A DNA stretch of 64,000 nt from an uncultured Kangiella sp. (GCA_950096615.1 CATNCP010000001.1:107661-171660); one strand, 5' to 3'. Counted from the first letter of the stretch, positions 27,231-38,100 are shown. Made by a program: numbers and translations. The notes: generated by a model not told the origin, from the sequence alone.

Positions 27231-29165
27231 TTACTTAACGATGGCGTCAAGAGTGCCTTGAGCTAAAGGATGGTAGCCAGGGCGTGCAACTTTATAAACG
27301 CGCTTTGCAAAAGTAGCACCCTCGTCCGTCTCCATTAACTGCTTGTATAACGGCACGATAAGTTTACGACGACCAATCGATACGAGATACGTCTCTAAAC
27401 GTGGCATTACTGCATCATAGTTAGTCTTCAACGACAATAATAACCATGCATGAGCAATTTCATTATTGGTTGAATCCGTTAACTCAAAAGCTTCGTCCAG
27501 TTGCACCATTTGCTCCTGCGATAAGTCTTCCGGCAAGTTATTAATAAAGTGTAACCACTCATGCACCGTCCACTCACCTGACTCAAGATCAGCCAAGCTT
27601 TTCTCGTCTCCTAACCAAGCCTTTGTTTCAGAATCGATCGTAGTAAAAGCATCTGAAGTCGGGTTCGGCATCATTTCAGGCAACATTGGCTCATGAATCC
27701 ACGTCTCGACTTCATCCATACTCACCACGCCTGGATGTTTATCAAGTAAATTAGTTTTTAAATACTTTTTAAACTCTGTTGTAGTCAAGCTCTGGAAAGC
27801 ATGAGCATTAAAATATTCAACTAAGAAAGCGTCAAACACTTCACGTCCAAACTTTTTCTCAAGGTACGTTAAGAACATTTGTCCTTTAGTGTAAGGAACG
27901 CCGGAGAAAGCATCATCAGGATCGCGACCACCTAGATCAACATTAAGAATCGTAAACTCTTTTGGTAACGCTTTTACTTCGTCACGCAAACCTTGTACAG
28001 AAAGTGCTCGCTCCATGGTCGCACGTTTTTCACCGAACAATTCTTCCATGATGCGATTTTCAACATAGCTGGTAAAACCTTCGTTCAACCAAAAGTCTTC
28101 CCAAGTCGCATTAGTGACTAAGTTACCTGACCAAGAGTGCGCTAATTCGTGCGCAATCAGGTTAACCAAGCTTTTGTCACCCGCGATTACAGTAGGAGTA
28201 ATGAATGAAAGGCGTGGATTTTCCATACCACCATAAGGGAAACTAGGCGGTAAAATTAACAAGTCATAACGTCCCCAACGATAAGGGCCGTACATCTCTT
28301 CAGTCACTTGAACCATACGCTCAGTGTCATCAAACTCAGCTACCGCGGGATCTAATAGACTTGGCTCAGCATAGACACCAGTACGATCACTCATCGGTTT
28401 AAACTCAAGATTACCGACACCTAAAGCAATAAGGTATGGTGGAATCGCTTGCGGCATTTCAAAATGATAATCACCATCCAGCTCAGTGTCAGGCTCGTTA
28501 AAAGCACTCATCAGGGCTAATAGCTCTTTCGGTGTTTTCAAGTTAGCGTTATAAGTCACACGCACTGCTGGAGAATCTTGAAGAGGAATAAAGCTACGCG
28601 CATGGATCGCTTGAGCCTGGCTGTAAACGAATGGGTGCTTTTTGCCCGCTGTTTGCTCTGGCGTTAACCATTGTAGGCCACTAGCCTGCGGTTGCGTTTT
28701 ATAATAAACACGGACTTTGTTACTGGAATCATTGATGGCAACGCTGAGCTTAGAACCCAAGTCAGGATCTTTTTCAGCTAGGTCAAACTTCGTATCTTGC
28801 CATGAATCATCGACCCATTGCTGCGTTTTATCAATCGTAATATCACGTGTATCCAGAACTAATTCTGAGACGTCATCTTTCAAACGTTTAAAAGTAAGAT
28901 CGACGAAGCCTTCTAAGGCTTTCGCATCAAAGTTAACGGTTAACTCAAGGTCTAAATGTTGTAGCTGAACTTCATCGAGGTTTCCGTATGAATGCTCATC
29001 AACAGGCTGAACTTCTGTAACTGTCTTTTTGTTTTCTTTTTTGGTTTCAACCTTCTTTTCAACAACCACACTTTGCTCTTCAGGCTTCTCGCTGCCTGAC
29101 TCCTGTTGGCAAGCAGTCAGTCCCAAAGCCGCAGCCAACATCAAATACTTATAACTTGTCTTCAT
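27231..29165 (-). CDS. M1 family aminopeptidase lipoprotein (leukotriene A4 hydrolase-like)
   Basis: A 644-residue zinc aminopeptidase exported as a lipoprotein, with signal MKTSYKYLMLAAALGLTAC (C19) followed by a Glu/Lys-rich linker. The exopeptidase motif is PYGGMENPRLSF, a GGMEN version typical of LTA4H-like M1 enzymes. The zinc site is HELAHSWSGN near residue 337, with the third ligand in WLNEGFTSYVE. The C-terminal helical repeat domain of that subgroup is present. It resembles the cold-adapted aminopeptidases of marine bacteria. The role is presumably release of amino acids from peptides in the periplasm. Confidence 0.9.
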   Translation of the reverse strand: MKTSYKYLMLAAALGLTACQQESGSEKPEEQSVVVEKKVETKKENKKTVTEVQPVDEHSYGNLDEVQLQHLDLELTVNFDAKALEGFVDLTFKRLKDDVSELVLDTRDITIDKTQQWVDDSWQDTKFDLAEKDPDLGSKLSVAINDSSNKVRVYYKTQPQASGLQWLTPEQTAGKKHPFVYSQAQAIHARSFIPLQDSPAVRVTYNANLKTPKELLALMSAFNEPDTELDGDYHFEMPQAIPPYLIALGVGNLEFKPMSDRTGVYAEPSLLDPAVAEFDDTERMVQVTEEMYGPYRWGRYDLLILPPSFPYGGMENPRLSFITPTVIAGDKSLVNLIAHELAHSWSGNLVTNATWEDFWLNEGFTSYVENRIMEELFGEKRATMERALSVQGLRDEVKALPKEFTILNVDLGGRDPDDAFSGVPYTKGQMFLTYLEKKFGREVFDAFLVEYFNAHAFQSLTTTEFKKYLKTNLLDKHPGVVSMDEVETWIHEPMLPEMMPNPTSDAFTTIDSETKAWLGDEKSLADLESGEWTVHEWLHFINNLPEDLSQEQMVQLDEAFELTDSTNNEIAHAWLLLSLKTNYDAVMPRLETYLVSIGRRKLIVPLYKQLMETDEGATFAKRVYKVARPGYHPLAQGTLDAIVK

Positions 29166-29465
29166 TACTATTCTCTTTTATCGTAGAAGACAGACATTTA
29201 ACCAATTATAAAAATTGAAGTAAAGCTTCAAACTCAGTCGCATGCTTAAATTACCATGCATAGCACAATGAAAAGCTTGCACTTCATTATGCTTTATAAA
29301 ACATTAACTTAGAAAGCTTTACTCATACCGATAGTTGATTAAGTGTCAGTATTTTTTACGCATACCACCAACTCTGCCACATTTTTCAGCAGTGGTTGAT
29401 GTTAGTATTGCCGCTAATCAAGTGTTGGCACTGGTAGCGGATAAAAATAACTACGGAGTTTATAG
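29166..29465. other. Divergent intergenic region, no gene seen
   Basis: This 300-base AT-rich stretch separates the divergent M1 peptidase and cyanophycinase-like genes and must hold both promoters. Short imperfect inverted repeats are present, such as GAAG/CTTC near 29217-29230 and CAAC/GTTG around 29368-29398, but none is convincing. An open frame starting at 29335 runs into the cyanophycinase gene in another frame and looks spurious. Confidence 0.5.
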
Positions 29466-30284
29466 ATGCCATCACAAGGTAGCGGTAAATTTGATCGAGG
29501 GTACATTATCCCTATCGGCGGTTGTAGCCATCAGCTACATGACACAGTTGCAGAGCAAATACGAAGTATCTGCCTGAGCGCATCAGCGACAGCTGTTATT
29601 TTGAACGTCGGCCAAGAAAAAATCGTGCACAAGCTGGACAAAACTCTACTCGCTAATGGCTTTGAGTCTTGTGTAGAGGTTGATATTCGAACACGACAAG
29701 ATGCTAATGATGAAAAACTCATCAAGCAAATGTCTGATAAGGAGTTAATTGTCATTGTCGGTGAGAAGCCACTTCAAATATCGACGTTAATTGGTGGCAC
29801 TCCAGTGGCTAAACAACTTCGCAAGCTTAATGCTGACGGGGTTCATGTTTTGGGCAGTTATGGCGCAGCGGCTTTATTAAGTGAGCATATGATTGCTGGC
29901 GGTGAAGGGTCTATCACGCCTAAGCAAGATGGTGTGACAATGGCTCCAGGCTTAGGTTTAACCAACCGATTTATGCTCGATTATCATTTTGAGCAACCTG
30001 GTCGGCTAGGCCGTTTATTAACCGCCCTCTCCTACAACCCGTTTACTATCGGTGTAGGAATTGATGAGGGCTCAGCACTTTTCATTAGTCCCAAGGATGA
30101 GTTACAGGTCTATGGCGATGGTTCGGCGACACTAATCGACCCCAGTAACCTGCAGTATTCATCCATGGGAACAGCGGGTAGTGGTGATTATATATCACTA
30201 TTTGGCTTACAAATGCACATTTTAGCGCCCGGTAGTCGCTTCAAAGCATCAGACCATAAAGCTTTTGACGAACACTGGGCTTGA
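29466..30284 (+). CDS. Cyanophycinase-like serine peptidase (S51 family)
   Basis: A protein of 272 residues, the length of cyanobacterial CphB, which cuts cyanophycin into beta-Asp-Arg dipeptides. S131 lies in VLGSYGAAALLSEHMIAGG (canonical elbow GTSAG). H174 is in GLGLTNRFMLDYHF and E201 in VGIDEGSALFI. These fit the Ser-His-Glu triad I recall for CphB. The QPGRLGRLLTAL and GIDEG stretches are strongly diagnostic. There is no signal peptide, so it should be cytoplasmic. GGAG lies 7 bases before the ATG. No cyanophycin synthetase is visible in the window. Confidence 0.82.
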   Translation: MPSQGSGKFDRGYIIPIGGCSHQLHDTVAEQIRSICLSASATAVILNVGQEKIVHKLDKTLLANGFESCVEVDIRTRQDANDEKLIKQMSDKELIVIVGEKPLQISTLIGGTPVAKQLRKLNADGVHVLGSYGAAALLSEHMIAGGEGSITPKQDGVTMAPGLGLTNRFMLDYHFEQPGRLGRLLTALSYNPFTIGVGIDEGSALFISPKDELQVYGDGSATLIDPSNLQYSSMGTAGSGDYISLFGLQMHILAPGSRFKASDHKAFDEHWA

Positions 30285-30354
30285 AGATTATACAGATGAT
30301 AACCTTGTTGGTTATCGATTTTAGAAACAACCTTTTATATTTCAGGTGACATTA

Positions 30355-30963
30355 ATGACAACATCTAGCTTAAAAAACATTGGTATCATTCTTGCAGGCT
30401 CTCTTCTGCTTTGGGCATGTGCGACACCTCCAAAACAAGAAACACCTACAAAACCAGAGCCGCCCGCAAAGCCAGTCAAAACGTATAAAGACGTTCATAT
30501 TGGCGCCAATAACTTTATGACCATTCCGTCTACTTGGAATTTGAAGCAAAATATCATGCCCAAAGGCTATGTGAGCTACACCATTAAAAACCGTGATATT
30601 CACATGGTGATTTCTGGGTATAAAGATAAGAAAACTAACTTTAACATTAACAAAAGTAAAAAAGACTTAGCCAGTGTCACGATTCTTTACCGTACAGGCT
30701 CAAAGACAAAGAAAAAGCACTACAATGAAATTACCGATAAACATAAGTTAGGTGGTTACACGCACCACACTTGCCACGGTAATAATAAGTGCTATCAAGT
30801 GTTCCCTCTTTCAAACTGGCGTTCAATGATGGCTGCCGACTTTCATGCTGGTGGTATGAAATATACATTAACGGTAGGCGTTGATGATTTGGAAGGTGTT
30901 CACGCTAAAGACGTGTTGAAAGCTTTACAAAGCATCCGTTTGAAGACAAGTGTCGAGAAATAA
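30355..30963 (+). CDS. Putative lipoprotein of unknown function
   Basis: A protein of 202 residues from the ATG at 30355, which has AGGTGA 6 bases upstream. A GTG three codons earlier would lie inside that ribosome binding site. The signal peptide ends in LLLWAC (lipobox-like WAC), followed by a Pro/Lys-rich linker (about 23-45) and a basic globular domain. A cysteine pair in HTCHGNNKCYQ may form a disulfide. I do not recognise the family. It follows the cyanophycinase-like gene by 70 bases on the same strand and ends at a terminator. Confidence 0.7.
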   Translation: MTTSSLKNIGIILAGSLLLWACATPPKQETPTKPEPPAKPVKTYKDVHIGANNFMTIPSTWNLKQNIMPKGYVSYTIKNRDIHMVISGYKDKKTNFNINKSKKDLASVTILYRTGSKTKKKHYNEITDKHKLGGYTHHTCHGNNKCYQVFPLSNWRSMMAADFHAGGMKYTLTVGVDDLEGVHAKDVLKALQSIRLKTSVEK

Positions 30964-30995
30964 TTATTTGCTCACAAAATAATCACTTGCTCATA

Positions 30996-31024
30996 AAAAA
31001 AGCCTGCAAATTGCAGGCTTTTTT
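30996..31024. terminator. Bidirectional terminator between the lipoprotein gene and gltX
   Basis: An almost perfect palindrome centred on one A: AAAAAAGCCTGCAA and TTGCAGGCTTTTTT. It lies between the convergent stop codons at 30963 and 31055. Confidence 0.88.
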
Positions 31025-31054
31025 GTGTCACCTAGTTATCAACAGACTATCTAC

Positions 31055-32473
31055 TTAACTCTGAGCTTCTCTTTCCGCAATAAACTCAAGCGCCATATCA
31101 ATACGCTTTATAACACGCTCCTTGCCTATCCATTCTAGGGTAATACCTAAATCTGGCGACATACCTGAGCCAGTAACAGCAACTCTCAACGGCATTCCAA
31201 CCTTACCCATCCCAAGCTCTAACTCTTCAGCGGTAGCGCTGACTAAAGCATGAAGTTGCTCTGCTGACCATTCACTCTGCTCAGACAGCTTCTTTTTGGC
31301 TAACTCTAAAGGTTCTCGAGCCACTGGACGCAAGTGCTTTTTGGCAGCCTTGGCATCAAACTCTTCATAATCCTGATAAAAATACTGAACTGCCAGCACC
31401 AACTCTTTTAGTGTTTTAACTCGCTCAGCCATAGCTGGTATCAGTTTCTTAATATCCGGACCTTGAGAAAGCTCTAATCCGGCCTGGTCAATATGCCACT
31501 GAAGATGCTTCAGTACTTCTTCTGCAGGCAAAGACTTCATGTAGTGTTGGTTAAGCCAGTTCAGTTTTTCAGTATTGAACGCAGAAGGAGCTCTATTGAC
31601 ATCCTTTAAATCGAAGTGCTCAATCATTTCCTCTACAGAAAATACTTCTTGGTCTCCATGTGACCAGCCTAAACGTACTAAGTAATTTAGTACTGCCTGC
31701 GGTAAATAACCTTGATCTCGATACTGCATGACACCCACAGCACCGTGGCGTTTTGATAGACGCTTACCATCTTCACCTAGAATCATAGGTACATGAGCGT
31801 ACTTTGGTACCTCAGAGCCTAGAGCTTCAATCATATTAATTTGACGCGGAGTATTATTAACATGATCATCACCACGAATAACATGACTGATGCCCATGTC
31901 TAAATCATCGACCACTACCGTAAAGTTATAGGTCGGAGTGCCATCGGTACGAGCAATAATCAGATCGTCAAGCTCAGAATTACTAACAGCAATTTCACCT
32001 TTGATTAAGTCATTGAAAACGACCTTCCCTTCCAGTGGGTTCTTAAAACGAATCACGTGCGGCTTAGACGTATCCTGCTCATCAGCAGACAAATTACGGC
32101 AGTGACCATCGTATCCAATATTTTGTTTGTTTGCTTGTTGCTCTTCACGAAGCTTTTCAAGGCGCTCTTTTGAGCAATAACAGCGGTAAGCTTTACCCTC
32201 TTCTAACAAATGCTCAATTTGTTCTTTATAACGATCGAAACGTTGAGTTTGATAGAATGGCCCTTCATCATGACCAAGCATCAACCACTCCATACCTTCG
32301 AAAATAGCCGCCACAGATTCTTCTGTAGAGCGCTCACGGTCAGTATCTTCGATTCTTAGGACGAAGTCCCCTTGGTGTTTTTTTGCATATAACCAGCTGT
32401 ATAGCGCAGTTCGAGCGCCACCAACGTGTAAATATCCAGTAGGGCTTGGAGCAAAACGAGTTTTAACGGTCAT
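31055..32473 (-). CDS. gltX: Glutamate-tRNA ligase
   Basis: Class I aminoacyl-tRNA synthetase charging tRNA-Glu. The 472 residues match bacterial GluRS. The HIGH-type motif is [15 protein letters not shown] (H16-V-G-G19). The KMSKS equivalent is [10 protein letters not shown] near residue 240. The zinc-site pattern RCYCSKE...GHC of the proteobacterial enzyme is present, and [25 protein letters not shown] is invariant. It stands alone leftward, divergent from the tRNA-Val gene across a long AT-rich spacer, and has its own terminator. Confidence 0.96.
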   Translation of the reverse strand: MTVKTRFAPSPTGYLHVGGARTALYSWLYAKKHQGDFVLRIEDTDRERSTEESVAAIFEGMEWLMLGHDEGPFYQTQRFDRYKEQIEHLLEEGKAYRCYCSKERLEKLREEQQANKQNIGYDGHCRNLSADEQDTSKPHVIRFKNPLEGKVVFNDLIKGEIAVSNSELDDLIIARTDGTPTYNFTVVVDDLDMGISHVIRGDDHVNNTPRQINMIEALGSEVPKYAHVPMILGEDGKRLSKRHGAVGVMQYRDQGYLPQAVLNYLVRLGWSHGDQEVFSVEEMIEHFDLKDVNRAPSAFNTEKLNWLNQHYMKSLPAEEVLKHLQWHIDQAGLELSQGPDIKKLIPAMAERVKTLKELVLAVQYFYQDYEEFDAKAAKKHLRPVAREPLELAKKKLSEQSEWSAEQLHALVSATAEELELGMGKVGMPLRVAVTGSGMSPDLGITLEWIGKERVIKRIDMALEFIAEREAQS

Positions 32474-32621
32474 AATTTAAACAGGTAATCAAAAGTTATG
32501 CATATTCTATCAAGGCCGTATCTTTTTCAAAACCTATTTACGCTAAACGACTAATAATTAAGCAAAATAGTGGCATAAATGTCAGTGAAGAAAGTTTTTT
32601 AATGTTTTTATAAAAAAAGTG

Positions 32622-32650
32622 TTGACCTTAACCGCTTACAAACCTAGAAT
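32622..32650 (+). promoter_or_regulatory. Sigma-70 promoter of tRNA-Val
   Basis: A -35 box TTGACC (32622-32627) and a -10 box TAGAAT (32645-32650) are spaced 17 bases apart, followed by a GC-rich discriminator (GCGCTCC). Such a discriminator is usual in stringently controlled stable-RNA promoters. Transcription should begin about 40 bases before the tRNA. Confidence 0.8.
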
Positions 32651-32694
32651 GCGCTCCGTTCTTGAGGAACACAGCCTTAAGAACTCTGGAATGT

Positions 32695-32770
32695 GGGTGG
32701 TTAGCTCAGTTGGGAGAGCATCGCCCTTACAAGGCGAGGGTCACTGGTTCGAGCCCAGTACCACCCACCA
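32695..32770 (+). tRNA. tRNA-Val(UAC)
   Basis: A 76-base cloverleaf: acceptor GGGTGGT/ACCACCC, D arm GCTC/GAGC, anticodon loop CTTACAA giving UAC, variable loop, T arm CTGGT/GCCAG-type with TTCGAGC, and an encoded CCA. It closely resembles Escherichia coli tRNA-Val(UAC). It is a single gene with a clear promoter and terminator. No further tRNA copies follow, unlike the multi-copy valine operons of enterobacteria. Confidence 0.96.
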
Positions 32771-32804
32771 CTTTCCATACCCTTTTTAGATTGAATTGTA
32801 TTCT

Positions 32805-32836
32805 AAGCCCCTGACTGGTTCAGGGGCTTTTTTTTA
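32805..32836 (+). terminator. Terminator after tRNA-Val
   Basis: AAGCCCCTGA (32805-32814) and TCAGGGGCTT (32820-32829) form a 10-bp stem with the loop CTGGT, followed by a T run. It closes the tRNA transcript about 35 bases downstream. Confidence 0.9.
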
Positions 32837-32971
32837 CCTTCGTTATTTACCTTAAGCGCTCCACCAAACAGTAGAAATCATACGGGTAAATCACCGCTAG
32901 ATCGTAACAACTCATTTCAATTGGGCAAAACCTCTGGCAAAATATGCCAAGTTGTTTGAAATCAATGAACT

Positions 32972-34366
32972 ATGGAGTTCTCAGTGCAACCTTCGCTAGA
33001 CTCACTACGCAATATTTTAGAGCCAGATTGTTTATTAACAGATTCCGACTCTCTTCATCAATTCGGTAAGGATTGGACCAATCAGTACACCCCTGCACCA
33101 CTTGCCATTGCTTTACCGAAAACAACAGAGCAAGTTGCGGCCATCGTACAGTGGGCAAACCAACACTCTGTGGCGCTCGTCCCTTCTGGCGGCCGCACTG
33201 GTTTAAGTGGCGGTGCTGTTGCGGAGCAAGGAGAACTTGTTATAGCGCTGGATAAGATGAACCAGGTTATAGAGTTTGAAAGTGCCACTCAACAAGTCAA
33301 ATGCCAAGCTGGTGTGATCACAGAGCAGCTACAGCAGTTCGCTGAAGAAAATGACTTGTACTACCCGGTTGACTTTGCCTCTAGTGGCTCCAGCCAAATT
33401 GGCGGCAATATCGCGACTAACGCGGGCGGCATTAAAGTCATTCGTTATGGTCTGACTCGCGATTGGGTTATGGGATTAACCGTTGTTACAGGAAAAGGTG
33501 AAGTCCTTGAGCTCAATGCAGGCCTGATCAAAAACGCAACCGGTTATGATTTACGACATTTGTTTATCGGCAGCGAAGGTACGCTTGGTATCGTTACTGA
33601 AGCGACGATTAAATTAACTCGCCAGCCGACAAACTTAACAGTCCTGTTACTAGCTATTCCACAGCTAGATAAAGTAAAAGAACTCCTCAACACGTTCCAA
33701 AAAGCAATCGACCTGACTGCATTTGAATTTTTCTCTGAAGAAGCTCTAAAGAAAGTCATGCCACACCATGGCTTACCGCGTCCTGTTGAAACTGAAGCTC
33801 CTTTTTATTGCTTGCTAGAGTTTGATGCTACCTCTGATGACATCCTTGAAAAAGCTTTGGGCTGCTTTGAATCTGGTCTAGAGCAAGAGTTTATCCTTGA
33901 TGGAGTCATGAGCCAAAGCCAACAACAAGCTGAAGAACTTTGGAAGTATAGAGAGTATATATCAGAAACCATTTCCACAAGTCGTCCTTATAAAAATGAT
34001 ATTTCAGTTACACCAGACAAGGTGTCTGACTTCTTGGGAAGAGTCGATAACATCGTTGCTGAGCATTATCCTGAATTCGAAGTCATCTGGTTTGGGCATA
34101 TCGGTGATGGCAATTTACACCTTAATATCCTTGCGCCAGACGATATGGATTATGCTGAATTCGTCAAAGCTTGCGAAAAAGTCAATCCGCTAATTTTTGA
34201 AGTGCTACAGGAGCTTGGTGGTAGCATTTCAGCGGAACACGGTGTTGGCTTACTGAAAAAACCTTACCTTAACTTCACTCGCACAGATGCTGAAATTAGT
34301 TATATGAAAGGTATTAAAGCCACTTTTGATCCAAACAACATCATGAACTCTGGAAAATTATTCTAA
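32972..34366 (+). CDS. FAD-linked oxidase, GlcD / D-2-hydroxyacid dehydrogenase type
   Basis: A flavoprotein of 464 residues of the VAO/PCMH fold. The N-terminal FAD-binding half has VPSGGRTGLSGGAV, GGNIATNAGGIKVIRYG and FIGSEGTLGIVTEATI. The C-terminal half has the metal and substrate histidines in WFGHIGDGNLHLNIL and the SAEHGVGLLKK motif. Such enzymes oxidise D-lactate, D-2-hydroxyglutarate or glycolate and pass electrons to quinone or cytochrome. Which substrate applies cannot be read here. It overlaps the next gene by TAATG, so the two are translationally coupled. Confidence 0.88.
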   Translation: MEFSVQPSLDSLRNILEPDCLLTDSDSLHQFGKDWTNQYTPAPLAIALPKTTEQVAAIVQWANQHSVALVPSGGRTGLSGGAVAEQGELVIALDKMNQVIEFESATQQVKCQAGVITEQLQQFAEENDLYYPVDFASSGSSQIGGNIATNAGGIKVIRYGLTRDWVMGLTVVTGKGEVLELNAGLIKNATGYDLRHLFIGSEGTLGIVTEATIKLTRQPTNLTVLLLAIPQLDKVKELLNTFQKAIDLTAFEFFSEEALKKVMPHHGLPRPVETEAPFYCLLEFDATSDDILEKALGCFESGLEQEFILDGVMSQSQQQAEELWKYREYISETISTSRPYKNDISVTPDKVSDFLGRVDNIVAEHYPEFEVIWFGHIGDGNLHLNILAPDDMDYAEFVKACEKVNPLIFEVLQELGGSISAEHGVGLLKKPYLNFTRTDAEISYMKGIKATFDPNNIMNSGKLF

Positions 34367-35100
34367 TGCTATTATTGCTTAGCGTTATAGCCCTACTGAT
34401 TGGCCCAGTTACTCTAAAGTTGATTGGTCACAATAGACGAATGGATGATTTTTTGTTTCCATTTGTCCTAGTCTCTGTTGGCTCTTTGTTATTTCTAGAT
34501 GTGCTTCCAGTGCTGTGGAGCAATATTGGCTTCGCCCTATTACCGCTATTATTGTTAGGCTTTTTTGGGCCCGCGCTGGCTGAAATTACGTTTCGTCGAT
34601 TCGCTCACAAAGCACATAGCGTCGCTTTGTTACTCGGTATTGTGGGTTTAATGACTCACTCCGCGATTGATGGTGCCGCTGTAGTCACCATCGAGGGTAA
34701 TGAAATGTTGCCTTACGCCGTAATATTGCACCGGCTAGTCGTTGGCTTAAGTTTATGGTGGATCGTTAATCCCCTGTGGGGAAACCGTAAGACAGCCATT
34801 GTTTTCTCGGTAATGATCGGCATGACTGTTATTGGTTTCTATATTGGTGAAAAACAATTGTTTGGGTTACATAATACGTTTATTGACTACTTCCAAGCGA
34901 TCGTTAGCGGAACACTACTTCACGTTATAATCCACAGACCTCATAGTCATGGACATGGGGAAGATGAACCTCATGCCCATACCCATGAAGCAGCGGCCAA
35001 ACATCAGTTTATCAGCTCCATTCACCACAAAGCTTATTTTGTCGCTGGACTGAGTATCGGTATTTTACTGGTCTTAATACTGCATCAATGGCATTTCTAA
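34366..35100 (+). CDS. Multi-pass membrane protein with ZIP-like metal transporter features
   Basis: A hydrophobic protein of 244 residues with about seven to eight membrane segments. H98 and D102 in LMTHSAIDGAAV and H122 in VILHRLVVGLSLWW resemble the paired metal-site helices of ZIP transporters. A histidine-rich loop, HRPHSHGHGEDEPHAHTH (about 185-202), precedes the last helix. Metal transport is inference. The start codon overlaps the stop of the FAD oxidase gene. The 3' end overlaps by 4 bases with the convergent sensor gene. Confidence 0.6.
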   Translation: MLLLLSVIALLIGPVTLKLIGHNRRMDDFLFPFVLVSVGSLLFLDVLPVLWSNIGFALLPLLLLGFFGPALAEITFRRFAHKAHSVALLLGIVGLMTHSAIDGAAVVTIEGNEMLPYAVILHRLVVGLSLWWIVNPLWGNRKTAIVFSVMIGMTVIGFYIGEKQLFGLHNTFIDYFQAIVSGTLLHVIIHRPHSHGHGEDEPHAHTHEAAAKHQFISSIHHKAYFVAGLSIGILLVLILHQWHF

Positions 35101-38100
35101 GAAGAGCCACTATCCCAATCTATTTTGTTAGATTTTGGTATTGATGAAACATAGTCCAGCTGACCACTGGCTAAGAGTCCACTGAGGTTAGTGGTAATTT
35201 GCGCCCGAATTTCCTGAGGGTGTGAAAACTGGTTGGTATAAATACCCAGCCACGCATTACGGCTATTACTTTTAGCCACGGTAAGCGCGCGATTAATCAC
35301 ATAAATTAACTGCTCCCAAGTAATCACCTCATTGGGATCACCTAAGAAAGGAAAGCGCCCAAAACCGACACTACAAGTAACATCAATACTGGCACCATTC
35401 CCTAAGTCAAATTTTCTAGATGCTATGATCGAACGTATTTTCTCAGCCATGATCATTTGCTCTCGCTTCTCAATGCCTCGGCTTAAAATAAGCAGCGTAG
35501 CGCCCTGCCACCTAACAAGTGTGTCCGTACCATAGCTAATTGTTTTTAAGCAGTCAGCAGCCTGCTTAAGAACTTCATTTCCACATAAATGACCATGCTC
35601 TTTGTTAATCATGGCTAAATTGTCAATATCAACAGCAAAAACACCGAGATACACACCTGCGATACCGTCATTCACGATCCAAGTCGATGCAATATTCTCG
35701 AGCTCAGAATCAATATGCTTCTTTAAATATTGTTTGCTTTTAAAACCAGTCAACTGATCATTTACAGAGATGTTTTCTAACTGATTTTCCAGTCGCTCGG
35801 ATAAGTAACGCTGCTCAGAAAGTGAATACTGCAAATCTTCGACTTGATAGAGTAAAGTCTTCTTTTCGCTCAATAATAACTGGGTTTGAGCCTTGCCTTC
35901 TTTCAGCTTCTTTTCCTGCAGAGTCAGACGCCTCGAGAAATAACGTGACAAATAAATGGCTACTCCAATAACCACTAGCGATAAAATGAGCAAGTAAAGC
36001 ATGAAACCCTGAGCACTGGCCCAAAAGCGCTTCTCTACACTTAATAATAACGTGACCTCTTCATCACCCCAACGCCCGTCTTTCTGCCTCACTTGGGTTC
36101 GGATCAATAGCTGTTCTTGTTGGATGTTGTGTAATTTAATCGTCGGGCCATCCAAGTCGATCCAGTTATCATCAAGTGCATCAATCTTATAGCGGTAATC
36201 AGCTCCACGTCCGTTAATATAGTCAAACGTACTAATACGAATAACCACGGTTCCAAGATCGCTGACCTGAGAAAAATAAGTGCTACCTTCTTTAGTAATA
36301 TTCTTTTCTTCTGTGGCTTGTTTTACTGAAATGATTTGGAGGCTTTTCTCTTCTTTATCGATGGTAATATCATTCGGACTTAACATGGTAATGCCGTTTA
36401 AGCCGCCAAAGAACAAGTTACCCTCTTCATCCGCAAAGTCAGCATTAGTGTAAAACTCATTGTATTGAAGTCCGTCTTCATAGGTAAAGTTAACTGGCGT
36501 ACCTTTATCAGGGTGATACTTAACGAGACCATTGGCTGTTGAAACCCATAAGAAACCTGAGTTATCAGCTAAGATCGAGCAAATAAAATCATCAACAAAA
36601 CCATCGCTTTCCGTTACACGTTGAAAATAAACATCGCCTTGCGAGTTATATCGTACGCGATTTAAACCTGAAACAGTTCCAATCCAAAGCACTCCAAGCA
36701 AATCCTCATAGATGACCGTTATATCCGAGTTGGACAAGGTCTGGGTATCAGTTTGAATGCTTATATAATGTTCTGTACTTTGGTTGATCGGGTTATATCT
36801 AGCAAGTCCTTGTGCGCTACCGACCCACAAATAGCCCTGCAAATCCTCATAAATTGTATAGGCACCGTACTTTGAACTAATGACTTGTTCAGGCAAAAAG
36901 CTGGAATAATCAAAAAAGCGTAAACTGGATGCTCCAAGAGTGCTGCCTTGATTTGAGTCTATTTTAATATGATAAAACCGGTTCTCACCTCCAAGCCAAA
37001 TATCACCACTCCTTGTTTCGACAATGCTTGATAGTGCTTTAAGTTCGAGAAGGTTACCGTTTGCGCCATGAGCTTTTTCTAAATGAATAAAACCCTCTTC
37101 ACCAAAAGGCCTGAAAAACAAACCGTTATTCGTAATTATCCATAAGTTTCTATGACGGTCCTCAACTAAGCCCCCAACGTAGCCTGTGCTAATAAAGTTC
37201 TCGCCAACTTTAAGAGGGCTATAATTCTGTAGAATAGTAAAATCGTTGTTGTAACGGTATATACCAGAGTCTGTACCAACTAATAAATGTCCGTCGTAGG
37301 TTTTTAACAAACTGGTGGTGTAATTATTTTCTTTAAAGTTCATCACTTCACGTTTTTTCAGCAAGTGAATAAAGTCTTGTTTTGACTTCCAGTAGTTAAC
37401 GCCAAATAAGCTTCCAACCCAAAGCAACCCTTCCTTTGATTTCCATATAGACATGCTGGAGTCGTTGTTAATGGAGTGAGGGTCACTGTAATCAGAATAA
37501 AGCTCAACTGTAATAGTGTTTTCAGCTGAGTCCCAGTACTTAAGGCCAGCTTCGGTTGCTAACCAATAACCATTTTTAAACGGTAATAACTGCCTTACTC
37601 TTATCGGACTTTGCTTTCGCCCGTCCTTCACATCAAAGTATTGTATTGAAGGCTCGCTATTAGCTGTTTGAGTTGAAAATACAGCAAAACCTTTCTCACC
37701 AGTTACAAAAAACTCTTCTGTAGACTCTTGATTAGGCAAAAGCTCTAACAGCACTACCTCACTTGAGAGGCACTCTGTAAACCGATCTCGCCCACGCATG
37801 TCGACAGAGACAATACAACTATCTTCCAAAAAATAGAGTCGTTCGTTAAGTGCCAAGAATTTGGAAACATTATGCTCTTTGATAAAAACATCGAACTGTG
37901 ACAATCGTGTCATTGCACCACTCTCTGGCTCTATCAAAGCAAGAAAGTCTTTGGTTAAGGCGAGTACTTTATTATCGGAAGAAAGCGCAATCGAGTGTAT
38001 CTGGAAGCTTTCAGAACTAAGCTCATCGTCAGAAGAAAGGTTTTTAATCTCTTCTGTCCAATGAGTTATCGCTAATGACTGAGTATCAACGCCATCAAGC

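Noticed and set aside
29335..29577. 80-codon frame overlapping the start of the cyanophycinase-like gene
   Set aside because: Most of its 3' half lies within a convincing gene in another frame, and it lacks a plausible start signal.
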